Below, piece after piece: positions 54,928-63,999 of a stretch of DNA of 64,000 nt. The DNA is from Microvirga brassicacearum (GTDB lineage Bacteria > Pseudomonadota > Alphaproteobacteria > Rhizobiales > Beijerinckiaceae). The stretch covers positions 62,001 to 126,000 of the forward strand of contig NZ_VCMV01000007.1 in NCBI RefSeq assembly GCF_008757455.1, in the 5' to 3' direction. The notes below the pieces were generated by a model. The model saw nothing but the letters and a program-made list of their open reading frames with translations. It was not told the DNA's origin and did no database searches. A program made the translations under genes and the position numbers. Numbering within the stretch: the stretch's first letter is position 1; the number at the start of each line of letters is the position of its first letter.

Positions 54928-55359
54928 ATGAGCATCACCGCCATTCTCCTGCCGGTCTTCGTGCAGGTCGGCCTGACCTTGCTGCTGCTGATCTGGACGG
55001 GCCGCGCCCGCGTCGGGCTGATCCGCAAGGGCGACGTGAAGGTGCGCGATGTGGCGCTCGGGCAACCAAACTGGCCGACCCGCACCCAGCAGGTGTCCAA
55101 CACCTACGCGAACCAGTTCGAGCTGCCGGTGCTGTTCTACGTGCTCGTGGCGCTGGCGCTGATCACGCGCAAGGCCGATCTTGTTTTCGTCGTCCTGTCG
55201 TGGATGTTCGTCGTGACGCGGCTCTTTCACGCGGGCGTCTACACCACGTCCAATCGGCTCCAGCAGCGGTTCACCGTGTTCCTCATCGGCGCGATCATCC
55301 TGATACTGATGTGGGTCATCTTCGCCTTGCGGATCTTTGCTGCCGAAGCCGGCATCTAG
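54928..55359 (+). CDS. MAPEG family membrane protein
   Basis: A 143-residue protein with four transmembrane helices of the MAPEG superfamily (membrane-associated eicosanoid and glutathione metabolism). Typical features are the NQFELPVLFYVLVALALITRKADLVFVVLSWMFVVTRLFHAGVY block. Bacterial members are mostly uncharacterised; some conjugate glutathione. It sits between guaB and the RsmB-like gene, co-directional with both. Confidence 0.85.
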   Translation: MSITAILLPVFVQVGLTLLLLIWTGRARVGLIRKGDVKVRDVALGQPNWPTRTQQVSNTYANQFELPVLFYVLVALALITRKADLVFVVLSWMFVVTRLFHAGVYTTSNRLQQRFTVFLIGAIILILMWVIFALRIFAAEAGI

Positions 55360-55423
55360 CTCCTTGTTTCGTCGCCGCACGTTGCAAAAACAATGTGCGG
55401 CCAAAATTGATTGTGATGTTTCC

Positions 55424-56719
55424 ATGACGCCAGCAGCGCGCCTGTCCGCCGCCATCGAGGTTCTCGGCGATATCGAAACCCGCCGCCGCCCCGCGACGGA
55501 TGCCCTCAAGGATTGGGGCCTCTCCCATCGCTTCGCCGGCTCGAAGGACAGGGCGGCGATCGCGAGCCTCGTGTACGACTCGCTTCGACGTAAAGCCTCG
55601 GCCGCCTGGGTCATGGGTGAGAACACGCCCCGCGCCGTCGTGCTCGGCATGCTGGTGCTTCAGCGCGGCCTGTCTTTCGCGGATATCGCCCGGCTGTTCT
55701 CCGGCGAGAGGTTTGCTCCCGAACCAGTCACGGGCGAAGAGCGGGCGCGGATCGAAGCCGCCGATTTGAAGAACGCCCCGGCGCCGGTCGCGGGCGACTT
55801 CCCGGATTGGATCGAGCCATCGCTTCGCGCATTCTTCGGCGATGATCTCGTGCCCGAATTGCAGGCGCTGACCGCCCGCGCGCCGCTCGACCTGCGCGTG
55901 AACGCGCTGAAGGTGGATAGCCGCTCGGAAGCGCACGACGCGCTGCCGCATCTCGGCGCGGTCCAGACGCCGCTTTCGCCCTGGGGCCTGCGCATCCAGC
56001 CCGGCGAGGATGGGCGCGGCCCGGCGGTTCAATCGGAGCCGGAATTCATCAAAGGATGGATCGAGATCCAGGACGAAGGCTCTCAACTTGCTGCGATTCT
56101 CTCAGGCGTGCAGCCGGACGAGCAGGTCGTCGATCTTTGTGCCGGCGGCGGCGGCAAGACATTGGCGCTGGCCGCGATGATGAACAATCACGGCCAGCTC
56201 TACGCCACCGATTCCGACGCCCGCCGCCTCGCGCCGATTCACGAGCGGGTGACCAGGGCCGGGATCCGCAACCTTCAGATCCGGACCCCGCGTGCACGCG
56301 CCGACGCGGTCGGCGATCTCGACGGCAAGATGGATTGCGTCGTCGTCGACGCGCCCTGCACCGGCATCGGCACATGGCGGCGGAACCCGGATGCGAAATG
56401 GCGCCTGCGCCCCGGCAGTCTCGACGTCCGCCGCAACGAGCAGGCGGCGGTGCTCGACCGGGCAGGCGCATTGGTGAAACCCGGCGGCCGCATCATCTAC
56501 ATCACCTGCTCGATCCTGCCGGAGGAGAACGATGACGCGGTGGCGGCCTTCCTCGAGCGCACCGACGGCTTTGCGGCGGTGCCGGTCGCCGAGGTGCTCG
56601 AGCGGGCCGAGATGGAAAAGCTCGCGCCGCTTGTCCGCAACACCCGGCATGGCCTGCAGATGACGCCCCTGAAGACCGGCACGGACGGGTTCTATGTGGC
56701 GGTGCTTCGGAAAAGCTGA
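55424..56719 (+). CDS. RsmB/NOP-type rRNA (cytosine-5) methyltransferase
   Basis: A 431-residue class I methyltransferase with an N-terminal helical NusB-like domain ([26 protein letters not shown]) and a catalytic domain. SAM-binding is [19 protein letters not shown]; the two conserved cysteines of m5C enzymes are in [15 protein letters not shown] (release) and [11 protein letters not shown] (nucleophile). The rRNA position, presumably C967-like, is inference. ATG 55424 starts the conserved region; upstream sequence to 55337 is not homologous. Followed by guaA after 56 bases. Confidence 0.92.
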   Translation: MTPAARLSAAIEVLGDIETRRRPATDALKDWGLSHRFAGSKDRAAIASLVYDSLRRKASAAWVMGENTPRAVVLGMLVLQRGLSFADIARLFSGERFAPEPVTGEERARIEAADLKNAPAPVAGDFPDWIEPSLRAFFGDDLVPELQALTARAPLDLRVNALKVDSRSEAHDALPHLGAVQTPLSPWGLRIQPGEDGRGPAVQSEPEFIKGWIEIQDEGSQLAAILSGVQPDEQVVDLCAGGGGKTLALAAMMNNHGQLYATDSDARRLAPIHERVTRAGIRNLQIRTPRARADAVGDLDGKMDCVVVDAPCTGIGTWRRNPDAKWRLRPGSLDVRRNEQAAVLDRAGALVKPGGRIIYITCSILPEENDDAVAAFLERTDGFAAVPVAEVLERAEMEKLAPLVRNTRHGLQMTPLKTGTDGFYVAVLRKS

Positions 56720-56775
56720 AGCCGCCGCATGACCGACCGTTGCTCCCCGAACCTCAAAACCGTAGAAACCCGCTC

Positions 56776-58350
56776 ATGACCCAGTCCAAAGAGAAAACGC
56801 CCGTTCACGACAAGATCCTCATCGTCGATTTCGGCTCTCAGGTGACCCAGCTCATCGCCCGCCGCGTTCGGGAGGAGGGGGTGTATTCCGAGGTCGTGCC
56901 GTTCCAGAAGGCCGAACAGGCCTTCCGCGAGATGAAGCCGAAAGGCGTGATCCTCTCGGGTGGACCGGAATCGGTGACGCTGCAGACGTCCCCGCGCACT
57001 CCGCAATCGCTGCTCGAAGCGGGCGTTCCGGTCTTCGGCATCTGCTACGGCCAGCAGACGATGGCGTCCCAGCTCGGCGGTGAGGTGGAGGGTGGCCACC
57101 ATTCGGAATTCGGACGCGCCGAGGTCGAGGTGCTGACCGAGAGTCCGATCTTTCAGGGCGTCTGGCAGGTCGGCCACAAATATCCGGTCTGGATGAGCCA
57201 CGGCGACCGGGTGACCCGGCTGCCGGAGGGATTCGAGACCCTGGCGGTTTCGCCGAACGCTCCCTTTGCGGTCGTCGCCGACGAGGCGCGCAAGTTCTAC
57301 GCCGTCCAGTTTCATCCGGAAGTGGTGCATACACCGGATGGCGCGCAGCTCATCCGCAACTTCGTGCGCCACATCGCCGGCTGCAAAGGCGACTGGACCA
57401 TGAAGGCGTTCCGCGACGAGGCGATCGAGCGCATTCGCGCGCAGGTCGGCAAGGGGCGCGTCATCTGCGGATTGTCCGGTGGCGTCGATTCGGCCGTGGC
57501 GGCGGTGCTCATCCATGAGGCCATCGGCGACCAACTCACCTGCGTGTTCGTCGATCACGGGCTGATGCGCGAGGCAGAGGCCGACCAGGTCGTCACGCTG
57601 TTCCGCGATTCCTACAACATCCCGCTCGTACACGTGCAGGCGCAGGATCTCTTCATCGGCGCGCTCGAGGGCGTGTCCGACCCGGAGGTCAAGCGCAAGA
57701 CCATCGGCAAGCTTTTCATCGACGTGTTCGACGCGGAGGCCAAAAAGATCGGCGGCGCCGATTTCCTCGCGCAAGGGACGCTCTATCCGGACGTGATCGA
57801 GAGCGTGTCGTTTACCGGCGGACCGTCGGTGACCATCAAGAGCCACCACAATGTTGGCGGGCTGCCCGAGCGCATGAACATGAAGCTCGTCGAGCCGTTG
57901 CGCGAATTGTTCAAGGACGAGGTCCGCGTGCTCGGGCGCGAGCTCGGATTGCCGGAAGCATTCGTCGGCCGCCATCCGTTCCCCGGCCCCGGCCTCGCCA
58001 TCCGCATTCCGGGCGAGATCACCCGCGAGAAGCTCGATATTCTGCGCAAGGCCGACACGGTCTATCTCGACGAGATCCGCAAGGCCGGCCTCTACGACGA
58101 CATCTGGCAGGCCTTCGCGGTGCTGTTGCCGGTCAAGACCGTCGGCGTCATGGGCGACGGACGCACCTACGATTTCGTCTGCGCGCTGCGCGCCGTCACC
58201 TCGGTCGACGGCATGACGGCGGATTTCTACCCCTTCGAGATGGCCTTCCTCGGCCGCGTCGCGACGCGCATCATCAACGAGGTCAAGGGCATCAACCGGG
58301 TGACCTACGACATCACCTCGAAGCCGCCTGGGACGATCGAGTGGGAATAG
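56776..58350 (+). CDS. guaA: GMP synthase (glutamine-hydrolysing)
   Basis: A 524-residue enzyme converting XMP to GMP. Class I glutamine amidotransferase domain (nucleophile cysteine in GICYGQQTM, triad HPE in [10 protein letters not shown]), then the PP-loop ATP pyrophosphatase [17 protein letters not shown], then the C-terminal dimerisation domain ending [11 protein letters not shown] 56776 begins the MTQSKEK leader. Grouped with guaB in the common alphaproteobacterial order guaB-MAPEG-rsmB-guaA. Confidence 0.97.
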   Translation: MTQSKEKTPVHDKILIVDFGSQVTQLIARRVREEGVYSEVVPFQKAEQAFREMKPKGVILSGGPESVTLQTSPRTPQSLLEAGVPVFGICYGQQTMASQLGGEVEGGHHSEFGRAEVEVLTESPIFQGVWQVGHKYPVWMSHGDRVTRLPEGFETLAVSPNAPFAVVADEARKFYAVQFHPEVVHTPDGAQLIRNFVRHIAGCKGDWTMKAFRDEAIERIRAQVGKGRVICGLSGGVDSAVAAVLIHEAIGDQLTCVFVDHGLMREAEADQVVTLFRDSYNIPLVHVQAQDLFIGALEGVSDPEVKRKTIGKLFIDVFDAEAKKIGGADFLAQGTLYPDVIESVSFTGGPSVTIKSHHNVGGLPERMNMKLVEPLRELFKDEVRVLGRELGLPEAFVGRHPFPGPGLAIRIPGEITREKLDILRKADTVYLDEIRKAGLYDDIWQAFAVLLPVKTVGVMGDGRTYDFVCALRAVTSVDGMTADFYPFEMAFLGRVATRIINEVKGINRVTYDITSKPPGTIEWE

Positions 58351-58488
58351 GGAAGCGGGGGCAATAGCGTAGTTTCGCCCTGCGCCTCAACGTCTCGAAA
58401 AAGTTTGCGGGACGATGTCGATTTCCGAAAACTCTGTTCGTCGTTTCGATGTCAGGCCGATGAGGCTGGCTCAAACAGGAGACAGACG

Positions 58489-58890
58489 ATGCGTGTGATG
58501 GTGTTGGTGAAGGCGACGGACGACAGCGAGAAGGGCTTTCTCCCCACGCCCGAGGCGATGGAGGCTATGGCGGCGATGGGCAGATTTAATGACGAGCTTC
58601 GCAATGCCGGCATCCTGCTCGCCGCCGATGGCCTCAAGCCCTCGTCGCAGGGCAAGCGTATTGCATTCAATGGTCCTGGCCGCACGGTCATTGACGGGCC
58701 TTTCGCCGAGACCCGCGAGCTGGTCGCCGGCTTCTGGCTCTGGGAAGTCAAGGACATGGACGAGGCGGTCGCTTGGGTAAAGCGCTGCCCCAATCCCATG
58801 CCGGGACCGAGCGAGATCGAAATCCGGCCCCTGTACGAGATGGCTGATTGGCAACGCAACTCTGACGCTGGAGGTCACGGAAATCCCTGA
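58489..58890 (+). CDS. YciI-family (DGPF domain) protein
   Basis: A 133-residue dimeric ferredoxin-like protein. The family core MRVMVLVKATDDSEKG and the DGPFAETRELVAGFWLWEVKDMDEAVAWVKRCP block, which includes the conserved DGPF, are clear. The function of these proteins is poorly known; they are often encoded with sigma factors or ArsR-SRPBCC pairs, as here. It is preceded by a strong AGGAG site. Confidence 0.88.
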   Translation: MRVMVLVKATDDSEKGFLPTPEAMEAMAAMGRFNDELRNAGILLAADGLKPSSQGKRIAFNGPGRTVIDGPFAETRELVAGFWLWEVKDMDEAVAWVKRCPNPMPGPSEIEIRPLYEMADWQRNSDAGGHGNP

Positions 58891-59115
58891 CCAGACGCGC
58901 GAGAGGCTCAGCGGCAACTCAGCCTGTCGGCCACAGCCGGCTTGCCAATTTACTGTTCGGGCCGGCCGAGTGGCCGAGCCCGCTTTGAATTCGAGGCTGC
59001 GGCCAAGCTCGCCCCATCAAACCGATGAGACCTCACACCTCGGCGTGTGTGATGCCCTCGACCTGATCTCCCGCGCCAATCACGCGACCGCGCGACGATG
59101 GAGGTCGCCGCAATC

Positions 59116-59151
59116 AATTAGACTTGACTAATTAATTAGCGATCACTAATT
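59116..59151 (+). promoter_or_regulatory. two abutting 18-base palindromes at the ArsR start codon
   Basis: AATTAG-N6-CTAATT occurs at 59116-59133 and again, without any gap, at 59134-59151. The second copy ends two bases before the ArsR ATG at 59154, so a bound regulator would cover the -10 region, start site and leader. The AT-rich patch stands out in GC-rich surroundings. Binding by the ArsR product is inference. Confidence 0.75.
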
Positions 59152-59153
59152 TA

Positions 59154-59489
59154 ATGGGCATGATTGAAACCGCCCCCATCAACGCTGTCATGCGCGCCCT
59201 TGCTGATCCCACGCGCCGAGCCGTGTTCGAGCGTGTCGTCGGGTCCGACGAGATTACCGTGGTCGAGCTGACGCGGGGGAGTGGGGTGACGCAAGGCGCC
59301 ATCTCTCAACACCTCAAGTCATTGAAGCAGGCCGGCCTGGTCGCCGAGCGTCCCGAGGGCCGGAAGGTCTATTATCGCGCCCAGCCTGAGGGCCTCGAGC
59401 CCCTCGTCGATTGGATGAACCATTACGGCGTCTTCTGGCGCGAGCGGTTCGCCAGCCTCCGAACCCTCTTGAAGGAGATCGATCCATGA
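59154..59489 (+). CDS. ArsR-family transcriptional regulator
   Basis: A 111-residue winged-helix protein. Conserved pieces are MRALADPTRRAVFERVVGSDEITVVEL and the recognition helix GVTQGAISQHLKSLKQAGLVAERPEGRKVYYRAQPEGLEPLVDWM. No metal-site cysteines, so probably responds to an organic or stress signal. This type is usually coupled to an SRPBCC protein, as here: the stop overlaps the next start (ATGA). Two possible ATGs lie six bases apart (59154 and 59160). Confidence 0.9.
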   Translation: MGMIETAPINAVMRALADPTRRAVFERVVGSDEITVVELTRGSGVTQGAISQHLKSLKQAGLVAERPEGRKVYYRAQPEGLEPLVDWMNHYGVFWRERFASLRTLLKEIDP

Positions 59490-59950
59490 ACGACGCCGCG
59501 TTGACGTCCGACACGCGAAACATCGTGGTTGACGAGGTCTTCCCCCATGCGCCGGAGACGATCTGGAAAACGCTGACAACCGGCGAACTGATCGGCCGCT
59601 GGATGATGGCGCCGAGAGGGTTCGAGCCCGTGGAGGGCAACCACTTCACGTTCCAGACGACGCCGGCCGGCGCGTGGGACGGTGTCATTCACTGTGAGGT
59701 GTTGGAGGCGATGCCGAACGAACGTCTCGCCTATGCGTGGAAAGGCGGCCACGAGGGAAATGTCGGATACGGCTCACGGCTGGACACCGTCGTCACGTGG
59801 ATCCTGTCCAAGGTTGAAAACGGAACGCGCCTTCGCCTGGTTCATTCCGGCTTCGTCACGCCGAAGAACGACTCTGCCTTCAACAGCATGAGCGAAGGTT
59901 GGAAGAAGGTTGTTCGAAACATCGGCGCCGTCACCGGCGAGAAGCACTGA
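59486..59950 (+). CDS. SRPBCC (AHSA1/START-like) domain protein
   Basis: A 154-residue hydrophobic-ligand-binding fold of the Aha1/SRPBCC superfamily. Typical ends are VVDEVFPHAPETIWKTLTTGELIGRWMM and the C-terminal NSMSEGWKKVVRNIGAV. It is translationally coupled to the ArsR regulator, so it probably binds or modifies the compound that the regulator senses. The ligand is unknown. Confidence 0.88.
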   Translation: MNDAALTSDTRNIVVDEVFPHAPETIWKTLTTGELIGRWMMAPRGFEPVEGNHFTFQTTPAGAWDGVIHCEVLEAMPNERLAYAWKGGHEGNVGYGSRLDTVVTWILSKVENGTRLRLVHSGFVTPKNDSAFNSMSEGWKKVVRNIGAVTGEKH

Positions 59951-60005
59951 CGGAGACGATCGCCGTCCGGAGTTTCGGTGGACGCTTTATTGCAGGAGAG
60001 AAGAC

Positions 60006-60416
60006 ATGAGCGAGCCTTATACCGGTGGATGCGCCTGCGGCGCGATCCGTTATGAAATCTCTGCCGAACCGGTGACGAACGACTGCCAGTGTCGCGACTG
60101 TCAGCATGAGAGCGGCACCGGGCACGGATCCCACCTGACCTTCCCGCGCGCAGGCGTGAAGCTCACGGGCGAAGCGAAGCACTGGGACATGGTTGGCGAT
60201 AGGGGCAATGTGAAGACACGCGCCTTCTGTCCCACCTGCGGGTCACCGGTCTATACGACGTTTGCGGCGATGCCCGAATTTTTCACCGTGCGCGCTGCAA
60301 GCCTTGACGATCCAAGCCGATACAAGCCGCAAATGGTGACGTATAGCGTGCGCGGTTACGTCTGGGACCACGTTGATCCGGCCCTGCCGAAATTCGACAA
60401 GATGCCGCCGATGTGA
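60006..60416 (+). CDS. GFA-family (CENP-V/formaldehyde-activating-like) zinc protein
   Basis: A 136-residue protein with the Gfa zinc-binding cysteine pattern: GGCACGAIRYE, then CQCRDCQ and FCPTCGSP. Gfa of Paracoccus was once thought to catalyse glutathione-formaldehyde adduct formation, but that is disputed; general function is unknown. It follows the ArsR-SRPBCC pair in the same direction. Confidence 0.9.
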   Translation: MSEPYTGGCACGAIRYEISAEPVTNDCQCRDCQHESGTGHGSHLTFPRAGVKLTGEAKHWDMVGDRGNVKTRAFCPTCGSPVYTTFAAMPEFFTVRAASLDDPSRYKPQMVTYSVRGYVWDHVDPALPKFDKMPPM

Positions 60417-60472
60417 AATGCAGCCTGACTTGTCTGTGCATGACATCCGAGTGAACCGCGTGAAGAGCCGAC

Positions 60473-61069
60473 ATGATTGAGCATAAGGGGCTGCCGGTTC
60501 GTGCATTTGAGTCGCAAGACATGTGGGAAAAGTGGCTGGCTGAACACGCGGGCGTCTCACGTGGCCTTTGGGTGAAGTTTGCCAAGAAAACCTCGGGTGT
60601 TCCCAGCGTCGGCAAATCCGAAGCCATCGAGACGGCGCTCGCTTTCGGATGGATCGACGGACAGCTTGATCGGTTCGGTGACCAGTTCTGGCTTGTCCGC
60701 TTCACTCCCCGGGGCCCCAAGAGCAAATGGTCACAGATCAATGTGGCCACCGTCACAAGGCTTCTGGCCTCCGGACGAATGACTGCATCAGGTCTCGCCG
60801 AAGTCGAGAAGGCCAAGGCCGACGGACGTTGGGACGCCGCCTATGCGCCACAGAGCAAAGCCGAGATTCCGGAGGACATGCAGGCAGCGCTCGATGCCGA
60901 GCCGGCCGCAAAAGCGTTCTTTGCAACGCTGACGGGCGCCAATCGGTACGCGGTTCTCTACCGCATCCACGACGCGAAGACGGAAAAGACCCGCCGGGCA
61001 CGCATTGAGAAGTTCGTGGCGATGCTCGCCCGCGGTCAGACGATTCATCCGGCGAAGGCTTCAAAATGA
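60473..61069 (+). CDS. YdeI/OmpD-associated family protein
   Basis: A 198-residue soluble protein of the YdeI-like (bacteriocin-protection) family: SQDMWEKWLAEHAGVSRGLWVKFAKKTSG, IETALAFGWIDGQLDRFGDQFWLVRFTPRGPKSKWSQIN and the C-terminal EIPEDMQAALDAEPAAKAFFATLTGANRYAVLYRIHDAKTEKTRRARIEKFVAML. The function is unresolved. It sits at the end of the ArsR-SRPBCC-GFA run. Confidence 0.9.
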   Translation: MIEHKGLPVRAFESQDMWEKWLAEHAGVSRGLWVKFAKKTSGVPSVGKSEAIETALAFGWIDGQLDRFGDQFWLVRFTPRGPKSKWSQINVATVTRLLASGRMTASGLAEVEKAKADGRWDAAYAPQSKAEIPEDMQAALDAEPAAKAFFATLTGANRYAVLYRIHDAKTEKTRRARIEKFVAMLARGQTIHPAKASK

Positions 61070-61105
61070 CGGCGATGATTTCCGGCCATCCCGCTTTCGC
61101 GCAAC

Positions 61106-62029
61106 CTACCGCCTGCTGAGATATTTCATCCCGGTATCGCACATGATCGTCACGATGGTTGCGCCGGGTCCCAGCTGTTCCGCCAACCGCAAGGCTGCGA
61201 CGACATTGGCGCCGGTGGAGGTGCCTGCGAAAAGGCCTTCCTCGCGAGCCAGCCGCATGGTCATGGCGGAAGCTTCTTCGGTTGAGACCTGTTCGATCTG
61301 GTCGGCGATATCCTGATGCCAGAGCGGCACGACATAACCCGCTCCGATCCCATCGATTTTATGAGCGCCTGTCGGGCCGCCCGACAAAACCGGCGATTCG
61401 GCGGGCTCCACGGCGGCGATTCTGATCTGTTCGTTGCGGCGGCGTAAGGCCTCGCCGGTCCCGCGAAGGGATGCCGCGGTGCCGACGCACTGGACGAAGC
61501 CGTCGATCCGTCCCTCTGTCTGATTCCAGATTTCTTCCGCCATTTTGTGATAGGCGGCGATCTGGTCCCGGTTGTTCATCTGGTCGGTCCAGAAGCTTCC
61601 GGTTTCGAGCGCGATGATGCGAGCAGCCTCGATCATGTCGCGGGTGAGTTTCTCCGTCATGCGCCCGCTCTCGCTCGGCACGATCTGAAGCCTCGCCCCG
61701 AGGATTGCCATGTGATCGCGTTTCTCTCGCGCGAAGGCATCCGAGGTTACGATGTGCAGGGAATATCCCTTCACCGCGCAGACCAGAGCCAAGGACACGC
61801 CGGTGCTGCCGCCGGTATATTCGACCACGGACCCACCCGTTGCCAAGCGTCCGTCCGCCTCCGCGGCCTCGATCATGGCAAGCGCCATCCGGTCCTTCAT
61901 GCTGCCGGTGGGGTTCTCGTTTTCCAGTTTCAGCAGGATGCGGGAACCGTTTCCGGCCCTGATGCGGCGCAGAGCCAACAGGGAGGTGTTGCCGATGCAA
62001 TGCAGGATGTTTTGCTGCAAATCGGTCAT
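61106..62029 (-). CDS. cysteine synthase-like PLP enzyme
   Basis: A 307-residue fold-type II PLP enzyme of the CysK/CBS family. The PLP lysine is in NPTGSMKDRMAL. The substrate loop normally TSGNTG reads TGGSTG here (VEYTGGSTGVSLAL), so the asparagine is a serine. The phosphate-binding loop is GTAASLRGTG (in GFVQCVGTAASLRGTGEAL). It may be an O-acetylserine sulfhydrylase or a related cystathionine-type enzyme; the loop change makes substrate uncertain. Divergent from a MarR regulator, with 100 bases between the starts. Confidence 0.82.
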   Translation of the reverse strand: MTDLQQNILHCIGNTSLLALRRIRAGNGSRILLKLENENPTGSMKDRMALAMIEAAEADGRLATGGSVVEYTGGSTGVSLALVCAVKGYSLHIVTSDAFAREKRDHMAILGARLQIVPSESGRMTEKLTRDMIEAARIIALETGSFWTDQMNNRDQIAAYHKMAEEIWNQTEGRIDGFVQCVGTAASLRGTGEALRRRNEQIRIAAVEPAESPVLSGGPTGAHKIDGIGAGYVVPLWHQDIADQIEQVSTEEASAMTMRLAREEGLFAGTSTGANVVAALRLAEQLGPGATIVTIMCDTGMKYLSRR

Positions 62030-62129
62030 GATGCCCGTCCCCCTTGTGTGATCCGGTCGATGAACCGGGTGGTGGCGAGGTTCACGAAAGGCTTTCCATG
62101 TACCTACATATTCTATAACGGATACATCC

Positions 62130-62597
62130 ATGAACCCTCCGAGGCAACCGCGAAAGACTTTGCGCACGGACGCCAGCGCCCTGGTCGAGACATGCGCCGG
62201 CTGGAACAGCCGTCTGGCCGCGCGCCGCATCACTCTGTTTCTCGATCGCGAGATGGCTGGCCTTGGCCTCACCGTGGCGCAACTCGGCCTGATGGCGCAG
62301 ATCGCGGTCATGTCGGACGACACGCTGGGCGCCTTGGCCCAGCGCACCGGCCTGGAGCAGTCGACCCTGTCGCGCAACTTGCGCACGCTCGAAAACGAGG
62401 GGCTGATCGAAATCGCCGTGGTGGAAACCGATCTGCGGCGCCGGGCGGTGTGGCTTACCGAGACGGGCGCGCGGCGGTTGGAGGCTGCCATTCCTGTCTG
62501 GCGCAGGGCGCATGCCAAGCTGGCGACGCTTCTCTCGCCCGATCTGGCGCGCCTATTGGCGAACCAGTCTGAGGCCCTGACCGGCGATCCAACATAA
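62130..62597 (+). CDS. MarR-family transcriptional regulator
   Basis: A 155-residue winged-helix regulator: LTVAQLGLMAQIAVMSDDTLGALAQRTGLEQSTLSRNLRTLENEGLIEIAVVETDLRRRAVWLTETGARRLEAA holds the recognition helix and wing. It is divergent from the cysteine-synthase-like gene and is likely to control it. No convincing long palindrome was seen in the 100 bases between them; only short ATGTA/TACAT arms around 62098-62127. ATG follows a weak ribosome site. Confidence 0.88.
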   Translation: MNPPRQPRKTLRTDASALVETCAGWNSRLAARRITLFLDREMAGLGLTVAQLGLMAQIAVMSDDTLGALAQRTGLEQSTLSRNLRTLENEGLIEIAVVETDLRRRAVWLTETGARRLEAAIPVWRRAHAKLATLLSPDLARLLANQSEALTGDPT

Positions 62598-62630
62598 CTT
62601 TCCGATCTGGATGGACGAGACGCGAAACGA

Positions 62631-62661
62631 AAAGGGCAGCTCCTGAAAGCTGCCCTTTCTC
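62631..62661. terminator. bidirectional terminator between marR and the TRAP gene
   Basis: An 11-base stem (AAAGGGCAGCT at 62631-62641 with AGCTGCCCTTT at 62648-62658), six-base loop, short T-tracts on both strands. It lies between the two convergent genes and can serve both. Confidence 0.82.
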
Positions 62662-62679
62662 ACGTCTCCAGACGTTCGT

Positions 62680-63999
62680 TTATGGAATTTTCGGCGGGGC
62701 GTCGAAGTTGAGCCCCGGCAAGTCGCCGCCGCCGGGTGAAAGGCCCGGCATCAGGATCTCGTCAAGGCTCTTCTGCACCGCCGCAGGATCGACGGTAGTG
62801 CCGCTGCCCTTGTAGTGCATGACGATGTTCGGAAAGAGCACGACGATCGCCACCATGATGAGCTGGATGATGACGAACGGAATCGCCCCCCAGTAGATCT
62901 GGCCCGTGGTGACCGGCTCCATGCGCTTGCCCGTGACCCGGTCGATATAGGGAACTTTGGGCGCCACCGAGCGCAGGAAGAAGAGCGCGAAACCGAAGGG
63001 CGGATGCATGAAGGACGTCTGCATGTTGACGCCGAGCATCACGCCGAACCAGATCAGATCGATGCCGAGCTTCTCCGCCGGAGGGCCGAGCAGCGGCACG
63101 ATGATGAAGGCAAGCTCGAAGAAGTCGAGGAAGAACGCGAGGAGGAACACCAGGGCGTTGGTGAAGATCAGGAAGCCCGTCTGTCCACCCGGCAGCGAGG
63201 TCAGCAGATGCTCGACCCAGATATGTCCGTTCACCCCGTAGAAGGTGAGCGAGAAGACGCGCGCGCCGATGAGGATGAAGAGAACGAACGCCGAGAGCTT
63301 CGCGGTTGCTTCCGTCGCCTGTCTTACGAGCGTGAAGTTGAAGCGGTTCGGATTGTTGTCGAGCCTGCGCTTGATGGCGGCGAGGATCAGCGATCCGAGC
63401 GCGCCCATGGCGCCGCCTTCGGTCGGCGTTGCCAGACCGATGAAGATCGTGCCGAGAACGAGGAAGATCAGCAGGAGCGGCGGCACCATCACGAAGGTGA
63501 CTTGCGTCGCCATGCTGGACATGAGCCGGAACCCGGTGAATTTCTGGATGATCCCGACGATTAGCGCATAGACGGCGCCGGCGATGATCATCTCCATCAG
63601 AAGCGCCCAGGAACTGTATCCGTTCCGGCTCAGATAGACATATCCGCCGATCAGGGCTGCCACCAGTAGGGCCGACAGCACCACCCGGCGAGCACCGAGA
63701 AACAGGTTCATCAGCGCGCAGATGAGCGCGACGACGGTCGCGACGCAGATGGTCAGGATGACGAAATCCGCGCCGGCGCGGGTCTCGGTCTGCGACAGCA
63801 CGTAATAGCCGACGAAACCTGAGAAGAGTACGAGAACGCCGAGCTGCCAGACGCCGCGCGCGCCGTTCGGCTCGCGAAAGCCGATTGCCTCCTGAGGCAG
63901 GCCGGGGGCGGATTTCGGGAAGATGAGCGCCATCAGCAGCACGTAGCCGGAATAGAGGCCCGCCAGGATGATGCCGGGAAGAAAAGCGCCCTCATACAT
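62680..63999 (-). CDS. TRAP transporter large permease (DctM type), 5' end cut by the window
   Basis: The visible 439 residues are the C-terminal part of a DctM-type subunit of a tripartite ATP-independent periplasmic transporter, which imports organic acids driven by the sodium or proton gradient. Recognisable pieces are LATPTEGGAMGALGSLILAAIKRR, FVLFILIGARVFSLTF, FLDFFELAFIIVPLLGPPAEKLG and the FGVMLGVNMQTSFMHPPFGFALFFLRSVAP segment. The usual protein is about 600 residues and the ATG at 63999 falls inside a helix, so the start lies outside the window. The region after helix about 10 ends with an unusual proline-glycine tail. The small permease and solute-binding protein are expected upstream. 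Confidence 0.9.
   Translation of the reverse strand: MYEGAFLPGIILAGLYSGYVLLMALIFPKSAPGLPQEAIGFREPNGARGVWQLGVLVLFSGFVGYYVLSQTETRAGADFVILTICVATVVALICALMNLFLGARRVVLSALLVAALIGGYVYLSRNGYSSWALLMEMIIAGAVYALIVGIIQKFTGFRLMSSMATQVTFVMVPPLLLIFLVLGTIFIGLATPTEGGAMGALGSLILAAIKRRLDNNPNRFNFTLVRQATEATAKLSAFVLFILIGARVFSLTFYGVNGHIWVEHLLTSLPGGQTGFLIFTNALVFLLAFFLDFFELAFIIVPLLGPPAEKLGIDLIWFGVMLGVNMQTSFMHPPFGFALFFLRSVAPKVPYIDRVTGKRMEPVTTGQIYWGAIPFVIIQLIMVAIVVLFPNIVMHYKGSGTTVDPAAVQKSLDEILMPGLSPGGGDLPGLNFDAPPKIP

Noticed and set aside
62030-62129. Possible MarR operator between the cysteine-synthase-like gene and the MarR gene
   Set aside because: Only short ATGTA/TACAT arms with a poorly matching centre are visible, weaker than the other operators in the window.
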